NCBI GenBank assembly: GCA_003221615.1
Contig: QHSQ01000118.1
Span: 1-34,816 of the forward strand
Reading direction: 5' to 3'
Length of the DNA: 34,816 nt
Source: Candidatus Rokuibacteriota bacterium
GTDB lineage: Bacteria; Methylomirabilota; Methylomirabilia; Rokubacteriales; CSP1-6
Part shown: positions 15,613 through 23,185 of the stretch, in pieces
Layout: each line of letters begins with the position of its first letter
Numbering within the stretch: position 1 is the stretch's first letter
Translations under genes and position numbers: made by a program
Notes under the pieces: model-generated
The model's database searches: none
The model's input: only the letters and a program-made list of their open reading frames with translations
What the model was told of the DNA's origin: nothing

Positions 15613-16266
15613 ATGAGCGCGATCGCGGCGGTGGTATTCGACATCGGTGGCGTCGTGCAGGATTCGCCCCTGCACGCGATCGCGCGATACGAGCGCGAGC
15701 GCGGCCTCGAGGCGAACGCGATCAACCGCGTCGTGGTCGCCGCGGGGGAGCAGGGCGCATGGGCGCGGCTCGAGCGGGGTGAGCTGACGGTCCAGACCTT
15801 CTACGCGCCCTTCGAGGACGACTGCCGCGCCCGCGGCATCACGGTAGACGGCCGGCACCTCATGGCGAAGATCGCCGAGGCGAGCGCGCCACGACCGCGC
15901 ATGCTCGAAGCGATCCGGCGGATCCGCACGGGCGGTCTCCGCGTCGCCGCCCTCACGAACAACTGGGTCACCGAGGCGCCGGGGCCGGCGTCGCCGCGTG
16001 ACGCGGCGGCCCAATCACGCCTGGCCGCGCACTTCGACGTCTTCGTCGAGTCCGCCGTCGTCGGACTCCGCAAACCGGATCCGCGAATCTACGCGCTGGT
16101 CTGCGAGAAGCTCGGCGTGGAGCCGCCGCGCGTCGCGTTCCTCGACGACATCGGCCGCAATCTCAAGCCGGCGCGCGAGCTCGGGATGGCGACGATCAAG
16201 GTCGAGGACCCGGATCAGGCGTTGCGCGAGCTCGGAGCGCTGCTCGGGCTCGACCTCGTCTCCTGA
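15613..16266 (+). CDS. HAD-superfamily hydrolase (FDxGGV class)
   Basis: 217 residues with all HAD motifs: motif I VVFDIGGVV (nucleophile D9 or D10), motif II ALTNN, motif III Lys in VVGLRKPDP, and motif IV FLDDIGRNLKPA. The usual second Asp of motif I (DxD) is Gly, as in the YihX, ACAD10 N-domain and epoxide-hydrolase-N-domain group. Members act on small phosphorylated metabolites. It is a single-gene unit divergent from the CoA-transferase, and ends 13 nt before the convergent TonB receptor gene. A second protein with the same motif I variant lies at 32102. Confidence 0.9.
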   Translation: MSAIAAVVFDIGGVVQDSPLHAIARYERERGLEANAINRVVVAAGEQGAWARLERGELTVQTFYAPFEDDCRARGITVDGRHLMAKIAEASAPRPRMLEAIRRIRTGGLRVAALTNNWVTEAPGPASPRDAAAQSRLAAHFDVFVESAVVGLRKPDPRIYALVCEKLGVEPPRVAFLDDIGRNLKPARELGMATIKVEDPDQALRELGALLGLDLVS

Positions 16267-16279
16267 GCGCACGTGGCTG

Positions 16280-18331
16280 TCAGAAGCGCAGCCGGAGACC
16301 GCCGCGGGCCATGAACGGCTCGCCGATCGAGATGACACCGTCGGTGGTCCGCCCGGTCGAGTAGGTCCGGTCGAAGATATTCTCGGCGGCGGCGTAGAGC
16401 TCGACGTTCTTGGTGATCGCGCGCGACACGGCGACGTCGACGACGATGTAGCCGCCGAGCCGCAACGTGTTCAGGTCGTCCTCGTACTGAGGCCCGACAT
16501 AGCGGGCCGTCACCGACGCGTCGAACCAGGATGGGCGCGAGAAGCGCACGCTGGCGGTGGCGCCGTGCTCGGGAACCTGCGCCAGCCGCTTGCCCTCGAG
16601 ACCCGGCTGCTGCGGGGCATTCACCACGCGCGCGTCCGCGAAGAGGTAGCTCACCAGGAATCGCCAGTCCGGCGCCGGGCGCAGCTCGAGCTCGGTCTCG
16701 AAGCCGCGGATGCGCGCGAGGTCGAGGTTCTGACGCTGCCGGCAGGTCGTCCCCACGGGGCAGTCGGGGAGGCGCGAGGTGAGCGTCACGTTCGCAACCA
16801 GGTCGTGCACCTCGTTCCAGTAGCCGGTGATCCGGCCCAGCAGAGGTCCCCACCGCTGCTGCACGCCGAGCTCGCCTCCCGTGAGCTGCTCGGGGCGAAG
16901 CGACTCGTTGGCGACGGTCACGTCGTTGCGCACGCGGAACACGCGGTACTGCTCGTTGAGCGTCGGCACGCGGAAGCTCTGATAAGCGGACGCGCGCAGG
17001 TCGGTGGTGGGCGTCGCGTGGTAGAGCAGCGCCACGCGCCCGCTCGGGATGATGCGCTCGATGTCGTTGAAGGTCTGCTCGGCGGGAACGCCGGCCGCGG
17101 GCGGGGTGTCGTGCCGGGTGGCGTCGTAGCTGTACCAGTAGTCGCCGCGGATGCCGCCGACGATCTCCAGGGACGGAATCGGCGTGAACACATCCTGGAC
17201 GAAGACGCCGGCGATGAACTGCTGGCCCCCGGCGTCCCGCGTGCGGGCGAACGCGCCGGCGTTGTACACGCGCTCGTCGGTCTCGCCGATCACCCACCGC
17301 GCGTCGCCGCCGGCCGAGAGCAGGTTGGCGCCGAAGCGGTGGCTCCACTGCAGCCCGCCGCCCGCCGAGGTCGTCGGCACGCGCTGATCGAGCGCCAGAG
17401 TCTCCGAGTTCCGGTCCGCCGCCTGGGTGGAGAAGGTGCTGCGGAATTTCTGCGTGTCGGCGAAGGCCACGAGCCGCCACTCGCCTTCGTCCGGAGTCCC
17501 GAGCCGGGCGCCGATCGCCCCGGCGCCGGATTCGGTGTGATTGATCTGCAGCGGCGTGCCGTTGTTGCGCGCCTCGTAGAAGTAGTTGCCCGAGACGAAC
17601 ACCGACGCGTCGCGTGTGGCGAGGAGCTCCACCCGTCCGTTGAACGTCGAATGATTCGAATCGGCTTCGATATCGATCGAGCCGCGGCGGGACTTCTTGA
17701 CGACCTCGTACCCGCCGGTACTGAAGTAGTTGCCCTCGAGCGCGATCCGGAAGGGCCCCTCGACATCGTGCAGCAGAAGGTCGAAGTTCATCGTCTCGCG
17801 GGTGCCGTAGCTCGCGTCGAAGAACAGCGCGCGCCCGGTGGGCCGACGCGTGAGGATCTGCACGACGCCGCCGAGGGCGTAGTTGCCCCAGGCGCTCGAG
17901 CCGCCGCCCCGGACGACCTCGATCTGCTGGATACCCAGCATCGGGATGCGACCCCAGTAGACCCAGCCGCCGAACGCATCGTTGGCGGGCACGCCGTCCA
18001 CTAGCACGAGCGCGCGGCTGGTGCCGCTCGGACCGATGCCGCGGAGCGAGAGCCCCTGCGTGGTCGGGTGCGTGACGAGGCTCGAGGACCGACGGAACAG
18101 GCTGAAGCCCGGCACCTGCCGCAGGAGATCGTCGACGGTCTGGCTGGCCGAATGCTCGATGTCGTCGCGGGTGAGAACCGTCACGCTCGCCGGCGCCTCG
18201 TCGGCCTTCTGCTCCATGCGCGTCACGGTGACCACGACGGGCTCGAGCCGGGTCGCATCGTCGGGCGCCTGCGCCGCAGCCGGCGCCACGGCGACGAGGC
18301 CGAGGAGCAGCGCCGCGAGCGGCCGCGTCAC
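16280..18331 (-). CDS. TonB-dependent outer-membrane receptor
   Basis: 683 residues from the GTG at 18331 (ribosome binding site CGGAG, 4 nt spacing). The in-frame ATG at 18502 lies upstream of the mapped promoter and is rejected. A Sec signal peptide (RPLAALLLGLVAVAPAAAQA, about 3-22) is followed by a TonB-box-like EPVVVTVTR (about 30-38). The plug domain contains SVTVLTRDDIEHSASQTVDD, LVDGVPANDAF and IEVVRGGGSSAWGNYALGGVVQI. A beta barrel follows, ending in the canonical C-terminal Phe (GLRLRF). The substrate is unknown. The gene is divergent from a PQQ-type dehydrogenase gene with overlapping -35 elements, which suggests uptake of its cofactor or substrate. PqqU of E. coli is a TonB receptor for PQQ, so this is worth testing. 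Confidence 0.95.
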   Translation of the reverse strand: MTRPLAALLLGLVAVAPAAAQAPDDATRLEPVVVTVTRMEQKADEAPASVTVLTRDDIEHSASQTVDDLLRQVPGFSLFRRSSSLVTHPTTQGLSLRGIGPSGTSRALVLVDGVPANDAFGGWVYWGRIPMLGIQQIEVVRGGGSSAWGNYALGGVVQILTRRPTGRALFFDASYGTRETMNFDLLLHDVEGPFRIALEGNYFSTGGYEVVKKSRRGSIDIEADSNHSTFNGRVELLATRDASVFVSGNYFYEARNNGTPLQINHTESGAGAIGARLGTPDEGEWRLVAFADTQKFRSTFSTQAADRNSETLALDQRVPTTSAGGGLQWSHRFGANLLSAGGDARWVIGETDERVYNAGAFARTRDAGGQQFIAGVFVQDVFTPIPSLEIVGGIRGDYWYSYDATRHDTPPAAGVPAEQTFNDIERIIPSGRVALLYHATPTTDLRASAYQSFRVPTLNEQYRVFRVRNDVTVANESLRPEQLTGGELGVQQRWGPLLGRITGYWNEVHDLVANVTLTSRLPDCPVGTTCRQRQNLDLARIRGFETELELRPAPDWRFLVSYLFADARVVNAPQQPGLEGKRLAQVPEHGATASVRFSRPSWFDASVTARYVGPQYEDDLNTLRLGGYIVVDVAVSRAITKNVELYAAAENIFDRTYSTGRTTDGVISIGEPFMARGGLRLRF

Positions 18332-18381
18332 CGGGCTCCGAGAACGACCGTCGAGAGCCTGTTCGGCATCGTCGGCCGAGC

Positions 18382-18410
18382 ATGCTACACACGCCGCGCC
18401 GCCTTGACAA
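18382..18410 (-). promoter_or_regulatory. Sigma70-type promoter for the TonB receptor gene
   Basis: On the minus strand, TTGTCA (18410-18405), a 17-nt spacer, then TAGCAT (18387-18382). The predicted start near 18375 gives a leader of about 45 nt to the GTG at 18331. The -35 shares five bases with that of the opposite promoter. Confidence 0.65.
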
Positions 18411-18432
18411 GGCGCGGCGCGAGACGTATCGT
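18404..18432 (+). promoter_or_regulatory. Sigma70-type promoter for the PQQ-type dehydrogenase/cytochrome operon
   Basis: A perfect TTGACA (18404-18409), a 17-nt spacer, then TATCGT (18427-18432). Transcription would start near 18438, about 50 nt before the ATG at 18489. The -35 lies in the palindrome CCTTGACAAGG, flanked by CGCCGCGCC/GGCGCGGCG arms (18392-18400 and 18411-18419), so a dimeric regulator could cover both divergent promoters. Confidence 0.65.
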
Positions 18433-18488
18433 CCGGCCGCGAAGTCGAATCCGTTCCCGGCCGTTCATCGATCAAAGGGAGGCCCGTC

Positions 18489-19697
18489 ATGCCGCGCAAC
18501 ACCCTGACGTTGCTCGTGGTCGCCGTGGTCCTCGTGCTCGCGTTCGGGCCGCTCGTCCAGGCTCAGCAACCCGCGCAGCCGCCGCCGACCTGGAAGCAAG
18601 GCCAGCCGTCGAGCATGGCGGACTCCCCGCTGGCGCCCATCGCGCAGCCGCCCGCGCCGAAGGCGCCCGGTGAGATTCCGGTCGACAAGATCAAGGTTCC
18701 GGCCGGCTTCAAGGTTTCCCTTTGGGCTCACAGCATCAACAACGCGCGCGTGATGACCTGGGGCGACAAGGGCACGTTGTTCGTCTCGAGCCGCACGGCC
18801 GGTAACGTCTACGCCGTCCTCGACAAGGGCGCCACCCGTGAGGTCAAGGTGATCGCCAAGGGGCTCAACCTGCCCAACGGCGTCGCGTTCAAGAACGGCA
18901 CGCTCTACATCGCCGAGGTCTCGCGGATCACCAAGATGGTCGGGATCGAGGACAAGCTCGACAACCCGCCCGCGATGGAAGTCGTCTACGACATCCTGCC
19001 CCGCGACTTGCCGCACGGCTGGAAATACCTGGCCTTCGGCCCCGACGGCAAGCTCTACTTCAACATCGGCGCGCCGTGCAACATCTGCATCCCGCCGGAC
19101 ACGCACGCCAACATCTCGCGCGTCAATCCCGACGGCACGGGATTCGAGTACGTCGCGCACGGCGTGCGCAACAGCGTGGGCTTCGACTGGCATCCGGTGA
19201 CGAAGGATCTCTACTTCGCGACGCACGCCCGCGACTGGCTCGGCGAGGACGTGCCGAGCGATCGCTTCGACGTGGCCCAGAAGAAGGGCCTGCACTTCGG
19301 CTTCCCCTACTGCCATCAGGGCGACATCCTCGACCCCGAGTTCGGCAAGGGGCGCTCGTGCGGCGAGTTCGCGCCGCCGCTCCTGAAGACGGGGCCGCAC
19401 GTGGCCGGCAACGGCGTACAGTTCTACACGGGCTCGATGTTCCCGCCCGAGTACCAGAACCGCGTGTTCCTCGCCCAGCGGGGCTCCTGGAACCGGACCC
19501 AAAAGATCGGCTTCCGCGTGATGATGGTCACGCTCCGTCCGGGTGACGTGCCCAAGTACGAGCCGTTCGCCGAGGGCTGGCTGCAGGGCGACCAGATCTG
19601 GGGCCGCCCGGTCTACACGCAGCAGATGAAGGACGGCTCGCTCCTGATCGCCGACGACTACGCGGGCGCGATCTACCGCGTCACCTACCAGCGCTGA
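18489..19697 (+). CDS. Secreted PQQ-type sugar/sorbosone dehydrogenase-like beta-propeller
   Basis: 402 residues with an AGGGAGG ribosome binding site. The Sec signal peptide ends near residue 25 (LLVVAVVLVLAFGPLVQA). A Pro-rich linker (about 26-60) precedes a six-bladed propeller of the L-sorbosone/soluble glucose dehydrogenase superfamily: FKVSLWAHSINNARVM, GLNLPNGVAF, HGWKYLAFGPDGKLYFNIG, AHGVRNSVGFDWHP, GFPYCHQG, DGSLLIADDYAGAIYRV. Known members oxidise sugars or alcohols in the periplasm with PQQ. The adjacent diheme cytochrome c would be the natural electron acceptor. Cys pairs in PCNIC and GRSCGEF may form disulfides. No pqq biosynthesis genes are in the window. Confidence 0.9.
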   Translation: MPRNTLTLLVVAVVLVLAFGPLVQAQQPAQPPPTWKQGQPSSMADSPLAPIAQPPAPKAPGEIPVDKIKVPAGFKVSLWAHSINNARVMTWGDKGTLFVSSRTAGNVYAVLDKGATREVKVIAKGLNLPNGVAFKNGTLYIAEVSRITKMVGIEDKLDNPPAMEVVYDILPRDLPHGWKYLAFGPDGKLYFNIGAPCNICIPPDTHANISRVNPDGTGFEYVAHGVRNSVGFDWHPVTKDLYFATHARDWLGEDVPSDRFDVAQKKGLHFGFPYCHQGDILDPEFGKGRSCGEFAPPLLKTGPHVAGNGVQFYTGSMFPPEYQNRVFLAQRGSWNRTQKIGFRVMMVTLRPGDVPKYEPFAEGWLQGDQIWGRPVYTQQMKDGSLLIADDYAGAIYRVTYQR

Positions 19698-20305
19698 AGC
19701 GATTCAAGGCACTCGCCGGCGCCTCGGTCGTTGCCGCCGCTCTGGCCGTGACGGTCGCGGCGCCCGCGCGCGCCGCCGACCCCGAAGCCGGGCGGCGGAA
19801 ATCCGAGCCGTGCAAGGGCTGTCACGGCGCCGACGGCAACGCGTCGATTCCGGGCACCCCGTCGATCGCCGGGCAGCCGGTCTACTTCACGCACTGGCAG
19901 CTCATCAAATACCGTGACGGCCGGCGGAAAGATCCCCAGATGTCGGCGTTAGCGGCCAACCTCAGCGATACCGATATGGCGGACCTGGCCGCCTTCTATG
20001 CGACCCAGCGCCCGACGCCGCGTCCGGCCGCGACCGATCCGCCGAAAGTGGCCGCCGGCCGCGAGCTCGCCCAGCAGCACCACTGCGTTTCCTGCCACCG
20101 GCCCGGCCTCGTCGGTCACGAGCAGATTCCGCGATTGGCCGGTCAGGATCTCGCCTACCTCGTGAAGCTTCTTCGAGGCTTCAAGGCGCAGACGGCGGGA
20201 GACCTGGACGGCACGATGACCACGGCGGCCCAGCCGCTCAGCGAGTCGGACATCGAGAACCTGGCCCACTACATGGCGACCCTGCCGCCGGCGCCGTCGC
20301 CGTAG
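19694..20305 (+). CDS. Periplasmic diheme cytochrome c (c4-like), probable CTG start
   Basis: Two CxxCH haem sites: C40-KG-CH44 and C131-VS-CH135. Likely axial Met ligands are M83 (DPQMSALAANLSD) and M175 (LDGTMTTAAQPLS). The two halves repeat, as in cytochrome c4. The first conventional start in frame is GTG at 19748, but it would cut a signal peptide in half. Reading from CTG at 19694 gives (M)KRFKALAGASVVAAALAV then TVAAPARAA, a textbook n-h-c signal peptide. That CTG overlaps the preceding TGA as CTGA (19694-19697), like the usual ATGA coupling, and no ATG, GTG or TTG is seen just upstream. The product probably takes electrons from the dehydrogenase encoded just before. Confidence 0.85.
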   Translation: MKRFKALAGASVVAAALAVTVAAPARAADPEAGRRKSEPCKGCHGADGNASIPGTPSIAGQPVYFTHWQLIKYRDGRRKDPQMSALAANLSDTDMADLAAFYATQRPTPRPAATDPPKVAAGRELAQQHHCVSCHRPGLVGHEQIPRLAGQDLAYLVKLLRGFKAQTAGDLDGTMTTAAQPLSESDIENLAHYMATLPPAPSP

Positions 20306-20424
20306 CGCAAATTGGCTCTGTCGGCACCGAGCTCAATGGCTCTTCCCCCGGTCGGCCACTCCGTGTACATCAGAAATGGGCGCGGATGAGCTGACGTGAG
20401 CAAGGCGCCGCCGGGAGGCAACGA

Positions 20425-22452
20425 ATGAGAGTCGAGCATCCGAGTGTTTGTCCGCTCGATTGTCCAGACACATGCAGCCTGACCGTGACGGTCGAGGACG
20501 AACGGATCGTCTCGATCCGGGGCTCGCGCGCCAACCCCTACACGGCGGGTGTGCTCTGCGCGAAAGTGCCGCAGGCGTATCCGGGCTTCGTCCACGGAGA
20601 CGGGCGCCTCAAGACGCCGCTCATGCGCACGGGCGCCAAGGGCGAGGGACGCTTCGAGCGCATCTCGTGGTCCCAGGCGCTCGATATCGTCCACGAGCGC
20701 TTCACGGCCATCATCGCCGCGCACGGACCGCAGGCGATCCTGCCGCTGAATTATGCCGGCCCGCACGGGATGCTCGCCGGCGGTTCGATGGATCTTCGGT
20801 TCTTTCACCGGCTCGGCGCCAGTCTGCTCGACCGCCGTCCGCTCTGCGGCGGTATCCGCACGGAGGCCTGGGTCGGCACCTTTGGTCCGACGCCGGGCAT
20901 CCGGCCCGAGCAGGCCGAGCACTCGAAGCTGATCGTGGCCTGGGGCAGCAACGTGACGTGGTCGAATCTGCACATCGTGCCGATCATCAACAAGGCCCGC
21001 CGCGGGGGCGCCAAGCTCGTCATCGTCGACACGCGGCGCACGAAGATCGCCGAGCAGGCCGATCTGCACATCGCGCTCCGGCCCGGGACCGACGTCGTCC
21101 TCGCGTGGGCGATGGCCGCCGATCTCGAGCGGCAGGGCGGCCTCGACCGCGAGTTCATCGCGCGCCACGTGGACGGGTTCGAGGACTACATGGCGCTCGC
21201 GCGCCGCTACAGCCTGGCGGACGCGGCGCGGATCTGCGGCGTGGACGAGCGCCTCGTGCGCGAGTTCGCCGAGTGGTACCGGACCATGAACCCCGCGGTG
21301 ATCACCGTGGGCAATGGGCTCGAGCGCAACCGCAACGGCGGCAGCGGCATTCGCGCGGTCTTCGCGCTTCCCGCGCTCGCCGGAAAGTTCGGCGTGCCGG
21401 GCGGTGGGCTGATCAACGGCGCCGGGTTCGCGTTCCCGAAGACGCCGGCGCGCCTGGCGCGCCCCGACTTCGTCCCGGCCGGCACGCGCCTGATCAACAT
21501 CATCGACGTCGGCCGGCACCTGAACGATCCGACCATGTCGCCGCCGATCAAGGCGCTCTTCATCTACAACCACAATCCCGTCGTCGTACATCCCGAGCAG
21601 AACCGCCTGCGCCGTGGTCTCGAGCGCGAGGATCTGTTCGTGGTGGGCTCGGACGTGGTGATGACCGACAGCCTCGCCTACGCGGACGTCGTGCTGCCGG
21701 CCTGCAGCCACTTCGAGCACGCCGATCTGTTCGCGGCGTACGGCACGCACTGGCTGCAGCGCGCCGACCGGGTGATTCCGCCGCAGGGCGAGGCCTTGCC
21801 CAACACCGAGATCTTCCGCCGCCTGGCGGCGCGCTTCGGGTTCGACGACCCCGCGTTCCGCGCGAGCGACGCCGAGTTGATGGATGACGCGCTCGACGGG
21901 GCGGACGCGCGCCTGGGCGGCAAACGGCCGAGCGCGATCCCTCTCGACAGCGCGACGCCCATGACGGTCGGCGGCGAGGAAGCGATCCTGTTCAAGAACG
22001 TGTTCCCGAAGACGGCGTCGGGCAAGGTCGAGCTTTCCTCGCCCTACCTCGAGAAGAAATACGGCGCGCGCCTGCCGAGCTGGCGGCCGGTCACGTCGTC
22101 CTATCCGCTGATCCTGATCTCACCGGCTTCGGACCAGCGCATCACGTCGACCTTCGGCGGGCTCCACGTCGGCGAGGGGCCGCCGCCGCTCGAGATGCAT
22201 CCGGACGACGCGCGGGCGCGGAACCTGCGCGACGGCATGCGGGTGCGCGTGTGGAACGACCTCGGCGAGGTCCGGTTACCCCTCCTCGTCACCGATGTGA
22301 TCCCGCGCGGCGTCGTCTGCACGCTCAAGGGCGCGTGGATGGCGACGAGCGACAACGGCCAGACCATCTCCGCGCTGTGCCCGGCCGACCACGCCGACAT
22401 TTCCGAGGGCGCGTGCTACAACGACGCGCGCGTCGAGGTGGCGGCCCTCTGA
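20425..22452 (+). CDS. Molybdopterin (bis-MGD) oxidoreductase with N-terminal [4Fe-4S] site
   Basis: 675 residues; GGGAGG lies 7 nt before the ATG. The N-terminal cluster ligands are C9, C13, C17 (CPLDCPDTC) and C45 (GVLCAKV). The molybdopterin domain spans about 50-470, with IVAWGSNVTWSNLH, LVIVDTRRTKIAEQADLHIALRPGTD and LFIYNHNPVVVHP. The dinucleotide-binding C-terminal domain spans about 555-670 (HPDDARARNLRDGMRVRVWND). C141 (RPLCGGIRTEAW) sits near the position that holds the Mo/W ligand in formate dehydrogenase and acetylene hydratase and is the best candidate ligand. There is no Tat signal, so it is cytoplasmic. The substrate is unknown. A gap of 119 nt precedes it; I found no firm promoter there. 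Confidence 0.9.
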   Translation: MRVEHPSVCPLDCPDTCSLTVTVEDERIVSIRGSRANPYTAGVLCAKVPQAYPGFVHGDGRLKTPLMRTGAKGEGRFERISWSQALDIVHERFTAIIAAHGPQAILPLNYAGPHGMLAGGSMDLRFFHRLGASLLDRRPLCGGIRTEAWVGTFGPTPGIRPEQAEHSKLIVAWGSNVTWSNLHIVPIINKARRGGAKLVIVDTRRTKIAEQADLHIALRPGTDVVLAWAMAADLERQGGLDREFIARHVDGFEDYMALARRYSLADAARICGVDERLVREFAEWYRTMNPAVITVGNGLERNRNGGSGIRAVFALPALAGKFGVPGGGLINGAGFAFPKTPARLARPDFVPAGTRLINIIDVGRHLNDPTMSPPIKALFIYNHNPVVVHPEQNRLRRGLEREDLFVVGSDVVMTDSLAYADVVLPACSHFEHADLFAAYGTHWLQRADRVIPPQGEALPNTEIFRRLAARFGFDDPAFRASDAELMDDALDGADARLGGKRPSAIPLDSATPMTVGGEEAILFKNVFPKTASGKVELSSPYLEKKYGARLPSWRPVTSSYPLILISPASDQRITSTFGGLHVGEGPPPLEMHPDDARARNLRDGMRVRVWNDLGEVRLPLLVTDVIPRGVVCTLKGAWMATSDNGQTISALCPADHADISEGACYNDARVEVAAL

Positions 22453-22462
22453 GGACGAGACC

Positions 22463-23044
22463 ATGACTCCCCCCGTCGACCCGAACGCGGTCCTGATGAC
22501 CGGCGAGAACTCCTTCATCCGCCTGAGCCACGACGGCGGCAAGACGCAGTCGGACCGCTTCAGCCACTGGCGGGTGCTGTGGTGTCCGTCGGGCGCCGGC
22601 CACGTGCTGTTCGCCCAGAGCGAGCTCAGCTCCGGGCAGCTGCGCATCTTCAGCGACAACGCCGCGGTGGCGCGTTGGCTCCAGCGCACGATCGAGACGT
22701 TGCTGTTCCCCGCCTTCGCCGACACCAACGCGCCGGTGATCACCGCCGAGTTCGGGCGCTCCGGCGACCCGCGCTCGACCGCGGTGGAGACGGTGGTCTC
22801 GGGCGCCGACCGGATCCGCCTGACCTGGTACGATTGCAGCGAGCCCTTCGTGCTCAACGCGCCTCCCGGCTTCAACAACCGTCCGATCGGCGTCTTCAGC
22901 ACGTTCTTCCCGGCGCGCTCGGCTCAGGTCGAGTGGAACGGGCGCTTCGCGACCGGCCAGCCCTGGGCGGAGACGCGCGGCGATCGGCAGGCCTCGAGCG
23001 CGTGCCTGGCGTGGTCGGAGACGTGGGTGAAGCCGCGGGGGTAG
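22463..23044 (+). CDS. Unknown protein co-transcribed with the molybdopterin oxidoreductase
   Basis: 193 residues. The ATG lies 10 nt after the oxidoreductase stop, with AGGA upstream, so the two are almost certainly one operon. The sequence is mixed alpha/beta (RLSHDGGKTQSDRFSHW, AGHVLFAQSELSSGQLRIF, WLQRTIETLLFPAF). It has three scattered Cys and no signal peptide, membrane span or cofactor motif. I do not recognise the family. Possible roles are an accessory or chaperone protein for the Mo enzyme, or an enzyme of the same pathway. The 141 nt after it, before the convergent propeller gene, hold nothing I can name. Confidence 0.75.
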   Translation: MTPPVDPNAVLMTGENSFIRLSHDGGKTQSDRFSHWRVLWCPSGAGHVLFAQSELSSGQLRIFSDNAAVARWLQRTIETLLFPAFADTNAPVITAEFGRSGDPRSTAVETVVSGADRIRLTWYDCSEPFVLNAPPGFNNRPIGVFSTFFPARSAQVEWNGRFATGQPWAETRGDRQASSACLAWSETWVKPRG

Positions 23045-23185
23045 GCGGAATCTCGCGACCCGACTGGCGGGAGAAAAGGCGCCGGTCGCGTCTTGACCGC
23101 GCGCTAAGGTGGTCGAGCGGCGACGAAGATCCGAATCATCGCGACCCCGCCGGGCGAGGCGCCCTAAACCCGACCGGGCGGCGGT

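Noticed and set aside
16215..18410. 731-residue second open frame on the same strand as the TonB receptor
   Set aside because: It is an Arg-rich +1 shadow of the receptor frame with no signal peptide, TonB box or barrel pattern.
18332..18488. Possible cobalamin riboswitch before the TonB receptor
   Set aside because: The predicted leader is only about 45 nt and I could not find a B12-box-like conserved core; the space is taken by two promoters.
18332..18502. N-terminal extension of the TonB receptor to the ATG at 18502
   Set aside because: It would run through the palindromic promoter and place about 57 non-signal residues before a normal signal peptide; GTG 18331 has a ribosome binding site and fits the predicted transcript.
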